Below the pieces are notes generated by a model. It ran no database searches. It was not told where the DNA came from and saw only the letters and a program-made list of their open reading frames with translations. DNA of 64,000 nucleotides, taken from the NCBI RefSeq assembly GCF_003315135.1, contig NZ_QNRK01000009.1, forward strand, positions 111,997 through 175,996, given 5' to 3'. Below, piece by piece: positions 26,552-36,042 of the stretch (positions are counted from its first letter, which is position 1; each line of letters opens with the position of its first letter). This DNA is from Roseiarcus fermentans (lineage in GTDB: Bacteria > Pseudomonadota > Alphaproteobacteria > Rhizobiales > Beijerinckiaceae). The translations under genes were made by a program, and so were the position numbers.

Positions 26552-28279
26552 TCACCCTTCGGAAAAATCCTCGATCCGGAACTCGCGCTCCGCCCGCTCG
26601 CCCTTCTCCGCGAGGTCCGTCTCGCGAGCGCGCAGCTCGACGCGGCGGATCTTGCCCGACGCCGTCTTGGGCAGCTCGGCGAATTCGATCCGCCGCACGC
26701 GCTTGTAGGGCGACAGGCGCTCGCGGACGTGGGCGAAGATCGCGGCCGCCGTCGCGGCGTCCGGCGCGAAGCCCTCGGCGAGCACGACGTAGGCCTTGGG
26801 CGTGGTGAAGCGCACGGGATCGGGCGCCGGCACGACGGCGGCCTCCACCACCGCCTCGTGCTCGATCAGCGCGCTCTCGAGCTCGAACGGGCTCAGCCGG
26901 TAATCGCTCGACTTGAACACGTCGTCGGCCCGGCCGACGTAGGTGAGGTAGCCTTCGGCGTTGCGCGAGGCGACGTCGCCGGTGCGGAAATAGGCGCCGC
27001 CGACGGGCGCCGGACCGCCCGTGTCGTCGGCGTATCCGCTCATCAGCCCGACGGGGCGGGGCCTCAAGGGGAGCGCGATCTCGCCGTGGTCGCTCTCGAG
27101 CCCGTCGGAGTCGAGCAGAACGATGCGGTAGCCCGGCAGGGGGCGGCCCATCGAGCCGGGAATCACCCTCTGGCCCGGCGAGTTGGCGACCATCATGGTC
27201 GTCTCGGTCTGGCCGTAGGAATCGCGCAGCGTCAGGCCCCAGGCCCGCCGCACCTGGTCGATCACCTCGGGGTTCAGCGGCTCTCCCGAGGACATGATCT
27301 CGCGCAGGCGCAAGTCCGCCTTCCGGGCGCCGAGGTCCGCCTGAACGAGCATGCGCCACACGGTCGGGGGCGCGCAGAAGGTGGTGACGCCGTGGGCGGC
27401 GAGCGCGTCGAGCGCCGCGCCCGGCTCGAACCTTTGCGCCAGCGCCACCACCGTCGCCCCGGCGTTCCAGGGCGCGAATACGCTCGACCAGGCGTGCTTC
27501 GCCCAGCCGGGCGAGGAGATGTTGAGGTGGATGTCGCCGGGCTTGAGGCCCAACCCGTACATGGTCGAGAGGTGGCCGATCGGATAGCTGGCGTGGCTGT
27601 GCACGACCAGCTTCGAGCGCGCCGTCGTGCCCGAGGTGAAATAGAGCAGCATCGGGTCGTCGGCGTCGGTCGGGCCGTCCGGCTGAAAGCGCGGGTTGGG
27701 GCTGAGCAGCTGATCGAAGGCGCGCCAGCCCTCGGCCGCCGCGCCGACCGCGATGCGGACGGCCTTCGTCTCGACCTCGGCGAACTTGCCCGCGTCGGAC
27801 CCGTGGGCGATCAGGAACTTGGCCCGACCGCGTTCGAGCCGGTCGACGATGTCGAGAGGGCTCAGCTGCGGCATGGCCGGCATCAGAACGAGCCCGAGCT
27901 TGATCGAAGCCAGCATCGTCACCCAGAGCTCCGGGCACGCCCCGAGCATCATCAGGAGCCGGTCGCCGCGTCGCGCGCCGAGCGTGCGCAGGCCGTTGGC
28001 GAGCCGCGACGATTCGCGCGAGAGCTCGCCGAAGCTGCGGATCTGGACCGTCTCGCCGACGATCTTGAGCGCGGTCCGCGCCGCCCAGTCGCCCCCGGCG
28101 AACTCGGCGTCGAACCAGTCGAGCGCCCAGTTGAACCGTGCCGGCCGCGGCCAGGCGAACTGGGTCTTGGCGGCCATGTAGCGGTCGTCGAGCGCGAGCA
28201 GGAGATCCCGCGCCTCGCGGAAGGTGGGCGTGTGCTCGCCCGGTCGATGCTGCGTTGAGAAGGTCATGGGAAACCGCAT
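26552..28279 (-). CDS. Acyl-CoA synthetase (AMP-binding), ACSM/benzoate-CoA-ligase-like
   Basis: A 575-residue adenylate-forming enzyme that activates a carboxylic acid to its CoA thioester. The phosphate-binding loop is LLYFTSGTTARSKLVVH near residue 215. The A5 motif is DSYGQTETTMM near residue 350, the A7/A8 hinge is YFRTGDVASRN followed by YVGRADDVFKSSDYRLSPFE, and the catalytic lysine is in LPKTASGKIRRVELR near the C-terminus. The overall layout resembles medium-chain or aromatic acid CoA ligases rather than long-chain FadD. The substrate is not predictable from the neighbours. Confidence 0.9.
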   Translation of the reverse strand: MRFPMTFSTQHRPGEHTPTFREARDLLLALDDRYMAAKTQFAWPRPARFNWALDWFDAEFAGGDWAARTALKIVGETVQIRSFGELSRESSRLANGLRTLGARRGDRLLMMLGACPELWVTMLASIKLGLVLMPAMPQLSPLDIVDRLERGRAKFLIAHGSDAGKFAEVETKAVRIAVGAAAEGWRAFDQLLSPNPRFQPDGPTDADDPMLLYFTSGTTARSKLVVHSHASYPIGHLSTMYGLGLKPGDIHLNISSPGWAKHAWSSVFAPWNAGATVVALAQRFEPGAALDALAAHGVTTFCAPPTVWRMLVQADLGARKADLRLREIMSSGEPLNPEVIDQVRRAWGLTLRDSYGQTETTMMVANSPGQRVIPGSMGRPLPGYRIVLLDSDGLESDHGEIALPLRPRPVGLMSGYADDTGGPAPVGGAYFRTGDVASRNAEGYLTYVGRADDVFKSSDYRLSPFELESALIEHEAVVEAAVVPAPDPVRFTTPKAYVVLAEGFAPDAATAAAIFAHVRERLSPYKRVRRIEFAELPKTASGKIRRVELRARETDLAEKGERAEREFRIEDFSEG

Positions 28280-28407
28280 GGAAGGGCCGCTCCGCTTCTA
28301 GTCCGGACGGCGGCCGCAAGCGAGGATTTTGAGGCCGGCGCGACCGGACGCGCTCCGGACCCGCCGACGAGGGTTACGTCCGCCTCGCTCGCATCGAGCG
28401 CCGGCCG

Positions 28408-29808
28408 TCAGCGCCGCTTCTTGGGCGCGTACGGATTGGCGCCGCCCGAGCGCATCGACAGCCGGATCGGCACCCCGATCAGGCCGAAGGTCTCGCGCAG
28501 GCCGTTGACGAGATAGCGCTTGTAGCTCTCCGGGATGGACTCGACCGAGTTGCCGAACAGCACGAAGAACGGCGGCCGCGCCTTGGGCTGGGTCATGTAG
28601 CGGATTTTGATCCGCCGCCCCGACACCGCGGGCGGCGGCGTCGAATCGACGACCGGGCCGAGCCAGCGGTTGAGCCGCCCGGTCGAGATGCGGGTGTTCC
28701 AGATTGCGTGCGTCGCCACCACCTCTTCGAGCAGCTTGTCGACATGGGCGCCGGTGAGGCCGGAGACGGGGACGACGCGCGTCCCGCGCAGTTGCGGCAG
28801 CAGCCGGTCGGCCTCCTCGCGCAGCTCCCGCGCGCGGTCCGACTTGTTGTCGATCAGGTCCCACTTGTTGAGGCCGATGACCAGCGCCCTGCCCTCCTGC
28901 TCGACGAGGTCGGCGAGCGACAGGTCCTGCTTCTCGAACGGGATGGTCGCGTCGAGCAGAAGCACCACCACCTCGGCGAAGCGCACCGCGCGCAGGGCGT
29001 CGGCGACGGCGAGCTTTTCCACCTTCTCGACCACCCGCGACCGCCGCCTGAGGCCGGCGGTGTCGAACAGCTTCAGCTTGCGCCCGCGCCACTCGGTCTC
29101 GATCGCGATCGAGTCGCGGGTGATGCCCGGCTCAGGGCCGGTCAGCAGCCGGTCCTCGCCGAGGATGCGGTTGAGCAGCGTCGACTTGCCCGCGTTGGGG
29201 CGGCCGAGCACGGCGATGCGCAGCGGCTTGGTCGCATCGAGCTCGCTGCCGTCCTCCTCTTCGCCGAGCACCAGCGGCGCGCCCTCGTCCTCCTCGTCCG
29301 GATCGAGCCGGGCGGAGGCGGGCAGCGCGTCGACCAGCGCGTCGTAAAGGTCGCCGAGGCCCTGCCCGTGCTCGGCGGAAAACGGGATCGGGTCGCCGAG
29401 GCCGAGGCTGAAGGCCTCGTAGGCGCCGTCCCGCCCCGCCCCGCTCTCGGCCTTGTTGGCGAGCACGATGATCGGCTTGCCGGCGCGGCGGATGGCGGCG
29501 GCGAAGTGCCGGTCGGTCCCGGTGACGCCGGCGCGCGCGTCGATGACGAACACAATCACGTCGCAGTCGGACAGCGCGGTCTCGGTCTGGGCGCGCATGC
29601 GGCCGGCGAGCGTCTCCGGATCGCCCTCCTCGAGGCCCGCCGTGTCGATGACGGTGAAGGCGAGGTCGGCGATGCGCCCCTCGCCCTCGCGACGGTCGCG
29701 GGTGACGCCGGGCTGGTCGTCGACCAGCGCGAGCTTGCGCCCCACCAGCCGGTTGAAGATGGTCGACTTGCCGACGTTCGGTCGGCCGATGATCGCGACC
29801 TTGCTCAT
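28408..29808 (-). CDS. der: Ribosome-associated GTPase Der (EngA)
   Basis: A 466-residue essential GTPase for 50S ribosome assembly, with two G domains in tandem followed by a KH-like domain. The first domain has [25 protein letters not shown] and ANKAES. The second has [27 protein letters not shown] and LNKWDLID. The C-terminal KH-like part holds [20 protein letters not shown]. An acidic linker ([20 protein letters not shown]) joins the G domains. The YfgM-like gene ends 10 bp upstream of the start, a pairing common in Alphaproteobacteria. Confidence 0.97.
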   Translation of the reverse strand: MSKVAIIGRPNVGKSTIFNRLVGRKLALVDDQPGVTRDRREGEGRIADLAFTVIDTAGLEEGDPETLAGRMRAQTETALSDCDVIVFVIDARAGVTGTDRHFAAAIRRAGKPIIVLANKAESGAGRDGAYEAFSLGLGDPIPFSAEHGQGLGDLYDALVDALPASARLDPDEEDEGAPLVLGEEEDGSELDATKPLRIAVLGRPNAGKSTLLNRILGEDRLLTGPEPGITRDSIAIETEWRGRKLKLFDTAGLRRRSRVVEKVEKLAVADALRAVRFAEVVVLLLDATIPFEKQDLSLADLVEQEGRALVIGLNKWDLIDNKSDRARELREEADRLLPQLRGTRVVPVSGLTGAHVDKLLEEVVATHAIWNTRISTGRLNRWLGPVVDSTPPPAVSGRRIKIRYMTQPKARPPFFVLFGNSVESIPESYKRYLVNGLRETFGLIGVPIRLSMRSGGANPYAPKKRR

Positions 29809-29818
29809 GCCCCTCGGT

Positions 29819-30475
29819 TCACTTCGCGCGGTTCGAGGCGACGAGGGCGAGCCAGCGCTCAGCCAGATTGCGTTCCCGCTGCGACGCCTCAGGATCGGCG
29901 AGCACGTCGTCGAGATCCTTGCCGGCGGCGTCGTAGTCGCCGCGGCCGATGTCGAGCGCGGCGAGCGTCAGCTTGGCCAGGCGGCGAAAGGGGCCTTCGG
30001 CGTTGGCGAGCGAGGTCAGAGCCGTGACGCCGGCCGATTCCTCCCCCGAGACGCCGAGCTGAAGGAGCGCGGCGCGCAGCTTGGCGGCGTCGCGGAACAT
30101 GGGATCGACCGCGCTGTTGCCGCCGATCGCCTGAAAGGCGGAGATCGCCGCGGCCGGGTCGGTCGCCGACTTGGCCCCCGCCTCGGTCATCTGGGCGAGG
30201 ACGCGGTAGCCGCCCGGCGCCTCGGCCGCGAGCTTGGCGAGGCCCCCGAACGCTTCGTTCGGCTTGCCGGCGTCGAACGCCGCGATCGCCGCCTGAAGCT
30301 GGTCGCCGGCCGCCTGCGCCGCGGCCTCGCGCTGGTGCTGCCAATAGCGGAAGCCGGCGGAAGCGAGCACGATCAGGACCGCCGCGGCGATGATGACGTT
30401 CTGATACTTCTTCCAGAATTCCGCCGCCCTGTCGCGCCGGACCTCCTCGTCGACTTCCTGAAAGATATCGCTCAT
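29819..30475 (-). CDS. YfgM-like membrane-anchored TPR protein
   Basis: A 218-residue protein. After a charged N-terminus ([20 protein letters not shown]), one membrane helix ([20 protein letters not shown]) anchors a periplasmic TPR-like helical domain rich in alanine. This is the architecture of YfgM, an ancillary subunit of the SecYEG translocon that works with periplasmic chaperones; YfgM-BamB-Der gene order is known in proteobacteria, and here der follows directly. The start at 30475 is the first ATG that gives the expected cytoplasmic head. Confidence 0.85.
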   Translation of the reverse strand: MSDIFQEVDEEVRRDRAAEFWKKYQNVIIAAAVLIVLASAGFRYWQHQREAAAQAAGDQLQAAIAAFDAGKPNEAFGGLAKLAAEAPGGYRVLAQMTEAGAKSATDPAAAISAFQAIGGNSAVDPMFRDAAKLRAALLQLGVSGEESAGVTALTSLANAEGPFRRLAKLTLAALDIGRGDYDAAGKDLDDVLADPEASQRERNLAERWLALVASNRAK

Positions 30476-30552
30476 TTTTGGCTCGATGCGTGCCGCAACG
30501 TCGCTTTCGCGAGGCGTTGGGCGAATGGGGGCCCGCCCTAACACGGGAGGCC

Positions 30553-30581
30553 GGGGAAAGCGAGCGGGGCTCGCTTTCCCC
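30553..30581. other. Perfect 13-bp inverted repeat in a divergent intergenic region
   Basis: GGGGAAAGCGAGC is followed by a 3-base loop and its exact complement GCTCGCTTTCCCC. It lies in the 359-bp gap (30476-30834) between the divergent YfgM-like and cytochrome c peroxidase genes. It has no U-run, so it is not an obvious intrinsic terminator. The rest of the gap shows no gene; AT-rich sequence at 30710-30760 may include the peroxidase promoter. Confidence 0.6.
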
Positions 30582-30834
30582 TCGGCGGGCGCGCCCGTGC
30601 GACCTCATCGTCCCGCCGCTCGCAGGCCGGCCGGTCTCGTCAAGTATAGGCGGCGCGCTTCCCGATCTCAACCAGAATGAACGCAGTCGGCAGGCCCGGC
30701 TGAAGGGCGTTTTGAAACGATTCCAAATTGAAACCATTCCGATCTTCGCCCGCCGGCTTGCCGCGCCAGGTCCTCCGTGAGTAAGCGGGCGACACGACGT
30801 CGGGCCGTCACTTGCCGCGTCGAAGGAGGGGTCC

Positions 30835-32082
30835 ATGTCACGCACGGGCGCGCGCGCTCTCTATCTGGCCGTCGGCCTCGCCGGCTTCGCGCCGCTCGCT
30901 GGCTGGGCCGATTCCGCCGCGCCCTCGCGTTTCGCGCAATCGGACGACGAGAAATCGCTGAGCGACGTCCAGCTCCTCGGCAAGCGGATCTTCGAGGACA
31001 CGAATTTGTCCGAGCCGCGCGGTCTCGCCTGCCAGGCCTGCCACCAACCGCAGCACGCTTTCCAGGGCGTCAACGGCTCGCCGATCCCGGGAATCGCGGC
31101 GGGCAGCACGCCCGACAAGATCGGCCATCGCAAGTCGCCGACCCTCATGTACAAGACCTACTCGCCCGCCTTCGGCTTCTACAAGGACCTCGACGACGGC
31201 AAGGAGACGCTCGAGGCCAAGGGCGGCCAGATGTGGGACGGGCGCGCCAGCGACATGGTCGAGCAGGCGACGCTGCCGATGCTCGACCCGGCCGAGATGA
31301 ACAACCCGTCGATCGAAGCGGTGGTCGAGAAGGTGAAGGCCGGCCCCTACGCGGACCTCGTCAGGACCGTCTACGGCGACGACGCCTTCGCCGACCCGAA
31401 GGCCGCCATGAGCAAGCTGACCGCCGCCATCTTCGCCTACGAGGTGACCGAGCGCTTCGCGCCGTTCTCGTCCAAATTCGACGATTACCTGCGCGGCAAG
31501 GCGAAGCTGACGCCGGCCGAGGCGCGCGGATTCGAACTCTTCACCGACCCGAAGCGGGGCAACTGCATCGCCTGCCACGTCGGCAGGACCGACTCGAAGG
31601 ATCCGACCGACTGGATCTTCACCGACTTCACCTACGACGCGCTCGGCGCGCCGCGCAACGCCGCCATTCCGGCCAACGCCGACGCTTCGACGTTCGACCT
31701 CGGCCTATGCAAGCAGCCGGGACTGGCGGCGAAGCTGCCCAAGGAGATCAAGCTCGAATCGCTCTGCGGCGCCTTCAAGGTTCCAACGCTGCGCAACGTG
31801 GCGGTCGCCGGCGCCTATTACCACAACGCCGTTTTCACCAGCCTGCGCGACGCCGTCGCCATCTACGCCACCCGCGACACCGACCCCGGCCGCTGGTTCC
31901 CCAGGCTCAAGTCCGGCGAGGCCGACAAATTCAACGACCTGCCGGGCGGCTACAAGGCGAACGTCAACACCGACGAGGTCCCCTACGATCGCCATCCGGG
32001 CCAGCGGCCGAGGCTCAGCGACCAGGACATCGACGCGCTCGTCGCCTTTCTCGGGACGCTGACCGACAAGGGGATGCAGTAA
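30835..32082 (+). CDS. Dihaem cytochrome c peroxidase / MauG-family protein
   Basis: A 415-residue periplasmic dihaem protein. The N-terminus is a signal peptide cleaved near AGWADS. The two c-haem sites are CQACH at residues 66-70 and CIACH at 244-248. The intervening TPMLDPAEMNNP-like segment (here LPMLDPAEMNNPS) and the late GAFKVPTLRNVAVAGAYYHN are family signatures. Members reduce hydrogen peroxide using electrons from small periplasmic carriers, or act as MauG-like oxidases. It opens the redox/iron gene group, and three high-potential iron-sulfur proteins nearby are plausible electron donors. It converges with bacterioferritin. Confidence 0.92.
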   Translation: MSRTGARALYLAVGLAGFAPLAGWADSAAPSRFAQSDDEKSLSDVQLLGKRIFEDTNLSEPRGLACQACHQPQHAFQGVNGSPIPGIAAGSTPDKIGHRKSPTLMYKTYSPAFGFYKDLDDGKETLEAKGGQMWDGRASDMVEQATLPMLDPAEMNNPSIEAVVEKVKAGPYADLVRTVYGDDAFADPKAAMSKLTAAIFAYEVTERFAPFSSKFDDYLRGKAKLTPAEARGFELFTDPKRGNCIACHVGRTDSKDPTDWIFTDFTYDALGAPRNAAIPANADASTFDLGLCKQPGLAAKLPKEIKLESLCGAFKVPTLRNVAVAGAYYHNAVFTSLRDAVAIYATRDTDPGRWFPRLKSGEADKFNDLPGGYKANVNTDEVPYDRHPGQRPRLSDQDIDALVAFLGTLTDKGMQ

Positions 32083-32101
32083 GCCCCGACAGGGAACCGG
32101 C

Positions 32102-32123
32102 CCGCCGCCGGCTCCGGCGGCGG
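32102..32123. terminator. Possible bidirectional terminator hairpin
   Basis: CCGCCGCCGG and CCGGCGGCGG are separated by two bases in the 47-bp gap between the convergent peroxidase and bacterioferritin genes. The stem is very GC-rich but no T-run follows on either strand, so its function as a terminator is a guess from position. Confidence 0.35.
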
Positions 32124-32129
32124 ATCGAC

Positions 32130-32609
32130 CTATTCGTGCAGCTCGCCGACGTGCTTTTGCGCGTAGAGCGGCTCGCCGAGCTGGTCGATCAAGGTGAGCT
32201 GCGCCTCGAGAAAGTCGATGTGCTTCTCCTCGTCGGAGGTCAGATGCTCGAACAGCATCCTGGTGACGCGGTCGTTGACGCTGTCGCAATATTTCGCGGC
32301 GTCGAGGTAGAGCGCGCGGGCGCTCATTTCCGCGGCGAGGTCGCAGTCGATGATCTCCTTGACGCTCTTGCCGATGCGCAACTTTTCGAGCGACTGCATG
32401 TTGGGCGCGCCGTCGAGAAACAGGATGCGCGCCACGATCGTGTCGGCATGACGCATCTCCTCGATCGACTCTTCACGCCAGACTTTGGCGAAGTCCTTGT
32501 AGCCCCAGTTGTCGAGGATGCGGTAATGCAGCCAATACTGGTTAACGGCGGCGAGTTCGTGTCGGAGCGCCGAATTCAGGTATTCGATGACTTTTGGATC
32601 CCCACGCAT
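32130..32609 (-). CDS. bfr: Bacterioferritin
   Basis: A 159-residue four-helix-bundle iron-storage protein. It begins MRGDPKVIEYLNSALRHELA, with ferroxidase-centre ligands in ALRHELAAVNQY and EESIEEMRHAD. The methionine in APNMQSLEKL is at the haem-ligand position typical of haem-binding bacterioferritins. DEEKHIDFLEAQLTL supplies later metal ligands. The assembled 24-mer oxidises Fe(II) and stores Fe(III). Its place beside peroxidase, iron-sulfur electron carriers and a VIT-type iron transporter fits an iron-handling role for the region. Confidence 0.95.
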   Translation of the reverse strand: MRGDPKVIEYLNSALRHELAAVNQYWLHYRILDNWGYKDFAKVWREESIEEMRHADTIVARILFLDGAPNMQSLEKLRIGKSVKEIIDCDLAAEMSARALYLDAAKYCDSVNDRVTRMLFEHLTSDEEKHIDFLEAQLTLIDQLGEPLYAQKHVGELHE

Positions 32610-32882
32610 GCACTCGTCCTTATTCCGGCGCCGCAGCCGACGCCAAGCCGGGGCCGACGCCTTCCGGTGAAGGAAGGTCTCGCGATTCCCGTTCGTGAGC
32701 AAGAGCCCGGAGCGACTTTCGCAGGTGTCGCCGCAGCGATTTCCGACCCGCCACGCCCGAGCGCGCTGGAGCCGCCCGGGAAAATAGCGCGCCATTTGAT
32801 CCAGATCAAATTCGGTGTCGCTTCGCAATGCAACAAACACCAGCTGCGAGCGGATTTTATTCCGCCTCGGAGGCGCAAGGCC

Positions 32883-33152
32883 ATGACAATGTCTGGAAGC
32901 GGCGTATCGCGCCGGACGATGGTTTTCGGTTGCATTGCGGGCGGAGCGAGCGCGCTCGCGACCGGCGCGTCTGCCATCGAGATGTCGCCCGTCAAGGTGT
33001 CGAAGGACAGCGTCCATTACGTAACGACGGCTCAAGACGGTCATTGCTGCAGCGCGTGCAAGCTGTTCGTGGCGCCCTCGTCCTGCATCGCCGTTTCAGG
33101 GCAGATCGGGCGCGATTGCGGATGCCGGATCTGGCTGACCAAGGCCGCCTGA
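32883..33152 (+). CDS. High-potential iron-sulfur protein (HiPIP), copy 1
   Basis: An 89-residue exported [4Fe-4S] electron carrier. A GGAGG ribosome-binding site precedes the ATG at 32883; a second ATG two codons in is also possible. SRRTMVFG is a Tat signal, as expected because HiPIPs fold around their cluster before export. The cluster ligands are C56, C59, C68 and C81, with spacing 2-8-12 identical to the other two copies here, followed by the conserved W84. This copy alone has two extra cysteines, C55 and C79, adjacent or near to ligands. HiPIPs shuttle electrons in the periplasm at high redox potential. Confidence 0.9.
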   Translation: MTMSGSGVSRRTMVFGCIAGGASALATGASAIEMSPVKVSKDSVHYVTTAQDGHCCSACKLFVAPSSCIAVSGQIGRDCGCRIWLTKAA

Positions 33153-33213
33153 CCGGCTCCAGTCCTCGCGCCTGGCGCATTGTCAGCCCGTGTGTGTCTG
33201 CTAAGCCGGCGGC

Positions 33214-33897
33214 ATGAAGATTCTGGTGGTCGAGGACGACGAGGGGACCGCCGAGTTCGTCGTGGCGGGGCTTGTCGCGCGCGGACACGAGCCGACCGTC
33301 GCGCGCGATGGCCGCGAAGGGTATGAGCGCGCCCGGGCCGATCGTTTCGACGTCGTCGTGCTGGACCGCATGCTGCCGAAACTCGACGGCCTCGCCGTCG
33401 TCGCCCTGCTGCGGACGGACGGCGTCTCGACGCCTGTCCTCTTCTTGACAAATCTTTCCGGCATCGACGATCGGGTTGACGGATTGGAGGCCGGCGGCGA
33501 CGATTATCTCGTCAAGCCTTTCTCCTTCGAAGAGCTGATGGCGCGGCTGACGGCCCTCGCCCGACGCCCGACGCTCGGGGCGCCGCGGACCGTGCTCGAC
33601 TGCGGCGATCTCGAAATGGATCTCGTGGCGCGAACCGTTCGGCGCGGCGGCGAGGCAATCGACCTTCAGCCGCGCGAATTTCGCCTGCTCGAATTCCTGA
33701 TGCGGGCGGAGGGCCGGGTCGTCACCCGGAAAATGCTGCTCGAACAAGTCTGGGAGTACAATTTCGACCCGAAGACCAACATTGTCGAGACCCACATCAG
33801 CCGCCTGCGCGGTAAGATCGATCGTGGCGAGGCGTCGCTGATTCAGACCGTGCGCGGCGCCGGATATGTTTTGCGTGTTCCGGGTTCGTCTTCTTAG
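33214..33897 (+). CDS. Response regulator, OmpR/PhoB family
   Basis: A 227-residue two-component DNA-binding protein. The receiver domain starts KILVVEDDEGT and is phosphorylated at D51 in VVVLDRMLPKLDG, with K of DDYLVKPFSFEELMAR later. A winged-helix domain follows (LQPREFRLLEFLMRAEGRVV, NIVETHISRLRGKID, TVRGAGYVL). The histidine kinase gene overlaps its 3' end by 32 bp, so the two are co-translated partners. Targets may include the redox genes around it; this is inference from position. Confidence 0.95.
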   Translation: MKILVVEDDEGTAEFVVAGLVARGHEPTVARDGREGYERARADRFDVVVLDRMLPKLDGLAVVALLRTDGVSTPVLFLTNLSGIDDRVDGLEAGGDDYLVKPFSFEELMARLTALARRPTLGAPRTVLDCGDLEMDLVARTVRRGGEAIDLQPREFRLLEFLMRAEGRVVTRKMLLEQVWEYNFDPKTNIVETHISRLRGKIDRGEASLIQTVRGAGYVLRVPGSSS

Positions 33898-35239
33898 AAC
33901 GGCGAGCTTCCGGCTCGCGGCTCTCTATCTCGCGCTGTTCACCGCGTCGGCGCTGGCGCTCGGCGCGTTCGTCTATCTCTCGGTGCGCCGTGAGATCCTG
34001 ACCGACTTCGACGAGCGGATCGTCGAGGAGACCGACGCCCTGAAGAGCGATTTCGCGGACGGCGGACGCGAACGTCTGGCCGCGATCATCGAGGCGCGCG
34101 GCAAGGGCGGCGCCGGCTTCTCCTATGGCCTGCTCAGTCGCGAGGGCGGGCTGATCGCCGGCGATCTGCGCGTTCCTTCCGCCGGCGTCGCAGGCTGGAC
34201 CGACGCGCAGGAGGCCGACAGCGAGGAACCGGCGGAATCCACGGCCGAGGTCATCCGAACCCTCGTCACCCCGCTCGCCGACGGATCGTCGCTGCTGGTC
34301 GGCGACGAACGGCGCCGTCCGGACGAGATCCTGGCCGGCGTGCTGACCGCCTTCGCGTGGGCGGTCGCGGCCACGCTCGCGCTGGGAACGATCGGCGGAC
34401 TGTGGCTGAGCGCGCATTTCCTCGAGCGGATCGATTCGATGCGCCAGACGGCGCGCCGCCTGATGGACGGCGACTGGACCCGGCGCATTCCGCTGAGCCG
34501 CACCGACGACGACCTGACCGCGCTCGCCCGCACCTTCAACCGACTGTTCGATCGCATCGAAAAGCTCCTGCAGGCGAACCGGCAGGTCAGCGCCGACATC
34601 GCGCATGATCTGCGCAAGCCCCTCGCGGGCGTGCTGCGCCGCCTCGAAGCCGCGCGCGACGACCCTTCGGCCGCCGCGTCGCGCGAGGCGATCGGCGCGG
34701 CGATCGGCGACGTGGAGGGCGTGCTCGACACTTTCAACGCTCTGCTCCGCATCGGCCAGGTCGAGGCCGGCGCCCGCCGCGCGGCGTTCCGGCCGCTCGA
34801 CCTCGCCGACGTCGCGCGCGAGGTCGCCGAGACCTTCGCGCCGGCCGCCGAAGACGAGGGCAAGGCGCTCGTTCAGCGGCTCGACGTCCCGCTGCCGATC
34901 GCGGGCGACAGGGAGCTCCTCGTGCAGATGATCGCCAACCTGCTCGACAACGCCCTGCGGCACACGGCGGCGGGCGTGCGGATCGAGGTCGGAGGCGAGA
35001 AAACCGCCGGGGGAATCGCGCTGACGGTCTCCGACAACGGCGCCGGCGTCGCGCCAGGCGACAGGGCGGCGATCTTCCAGCGATTCTATCGCGGAGGCGA
35101 ATCGCGACGCTCGCCCGGAACCGGGCTCGGCCTCGCGCTCGTCGCGGCGATCGCCGACCTGCACGGCCTCGACTGCCGGGCTTCGGACAATCGCCCGGGG
35201 CTGCGCGTCACGCTCGCGACGGCGGCCGAGACGGAGTGA
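33866..35239 (+). CDS. Sensor histidine kinase
   Basis: A 457-residue membrane sensor. Helix 1 is RLAALYLALFTASALALGAF, followed by a periplasmic sensor domain of about 120 residues and helix 2 (AWAVAATLALGTIGGLWLS). A HAMP linker leads to the H-box ADIAHDLRKPLAGVLRRLE. The ATP-binding domain shows NLLDNALRHTA (N box), VSDNGAGVA (G1) and RSPGTGLGLAL (G2). It partners the overlapping response regulator and converges with an operon encoding a PepSY protein and cytochrome b561, a common companion set. The signal sensed is unknown. Confidence 0.93.
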   Translation: MFCVFRVRLLRTASFRLAALYLALFTASALALGAFVYLSVRREILTDFDERIVEETDALKSDFADGGRERLAAIIEARGKGGAGFSYGLLSREGGLIAGDLRVPSAGVAGWTDAQEADSEEPAESTAEVIRTLVTPLADGSSLLVGDERRRPDEILAGVLTAFAWAVAATLALGTIGGLWLSAHFLERIDSMRQTARRLMDGDWTRRIPLSRTDDDLTALARTFNRLFDRIEKLLQANRQVSADIAHDLRKPLAGVLRRLEAARDDPSAAASREAIGAAIGDVEGVLDTFNALLRIGQVEAGARRAAFRPLDLADVAREVAETFAPAAEDEGKALVQRLDVPLPIAGDRELLVQMIANLLDNALRHTAAGVRIEVGGEKTAGGIALTVSDNGAGVAPGDRAAIFQRFYRGGESRRSPGTGLGLALVAAIADLHGLDCRASDNRPGLRVTLATAAETE

Positions 35240-35245
35240 ACGCCG

Positions 35246-35473
35246 TCAGCCGGCCTCGCGACGCCGTGCGGCGGCGGCGACGGCGGTCGAAAGCTGATCG
35301 ATGACCGCCCTCGCGTATTCGACCGTCAGGACGATGTCGACCGCCTCGATCCTGCCGGGAAAGTCCGGCAGGGCGGCCGGAACGGTGAGATAGATGTCGT
35401 CGTCGATCGCCGAAGCCGTGGGCTGCTCCGCGGCGAAAAAGAACGGCGCCGCTGTTTCTTCTGTCTCCGACAT
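35246..35473 (-). CDS. Small hypothetical protein, last gene of the PepSY/cytochrome b operon
   Basis: A 75-residue soluble, acidic protein that I do not recognise. It begins MSETEETAAPFFFAAEQPTA, continues with DDDIYLTVPAALPDFPGRIE and ends in a charged helix (VEYARAVIDQLSTAVAAAAR). It has no signal or membrane helix. It lies 21 bp downstream of the cytochrome b gene and is probably translated from the same transcript. The short distance and intact frame are the main reasons for calling it real. Confidence 0.6.
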   Translation of the reverse strand: MSETEETAAPFFFAAEQPTASAIDDDIYLTVPAALPDFPGRIEAVDIVLTVEYARAVIDQLSTAVAAAARRREAG

Positions 35474-35494
35474 CGTGACTCTCCCGATGCTCGA

Positions 35495-36025
35495 TCACCC
35501 GACGTCGCCGGGCGCCGCGGGCCGTTTCGCGCCGACGACCATCGCGCGGACGAGATTCTCCCGATGGCGCAGGCTCGCGAGCGCGACGCCCGCCAGGTGA
35601 AGCGCCACCAGCGCCAGCGCGGCGTGGGCGAGGACCGAATGGACATGCTGCAGCGCTTCCGAGCCCCAGAACGCGTCGGTCGTCATCATCCAGCCGGTGA
35701 ACGCCGTCGCGGCCACCGCCGCGAGCAAGACGACGATCATCGCCCCGCCGGCCGGATTGTGGCCGATGTAGCGGCGCTCGGACCCGTTCCCGATCGCCTG
35801 GACGTAGTCGATCACCGTTTCCGGCGACCGCACGAACTGGGCGAAACGCGCATAGCGCGGGCCGACGAAGCCCCAAACGACGCGCACGGCCACGAGCGCG
35901 CCCGCGACATAGCCCGCCGCGTCGTGCACGGTCTCCGCGTGTTCCGAACTGGCCCACGCGACCGCAAAACTCGCGGCGAGCGCCCAGTGGAAGGCGCGCA
36001 CGAACGGATCCCAGACCGGAATCAT
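35495..36025 (-). CDS. Cytochrome b561-type membrane protein
   Basis: A 176-residue dihaem b membrane protein of the prokaryotic b561 / Ni-Fe-hydrogenase-cytochrome-b type. It begins VWDPFVRAFHWALAASFAVA, with the first haem-ligand His in RAFHW. VHDAAGYVAGALVAVRVVWG carries a second, and QHVHSVLAHAALALVALHLA carries the last histidines, so four helices hold the haems. It probably passes electrons between the quinone pool and periplasmic proteins. It lies 17 bp downstream of the PepSY gene and forms an operon with it. Confidence 0.9.
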   Translation of the reverse strand: MIPVWDPFVRAFHWALAASFAVAWASSEHAETVHDAAGYVAGALVAVRVVWGFVGPRYARFAQFVRSPETVIDYVQAIGNGSERRYIGHNPAGGAMIVVLLAAVAATAFTGWMMTTDAFWGSEALQHVHSVLAHAALALVALHLAGVALASLRHRENLVRAMVVGAKRPAAPGDVG

Positions 36026-36042
36026 GATCGACCGACCGAGGC

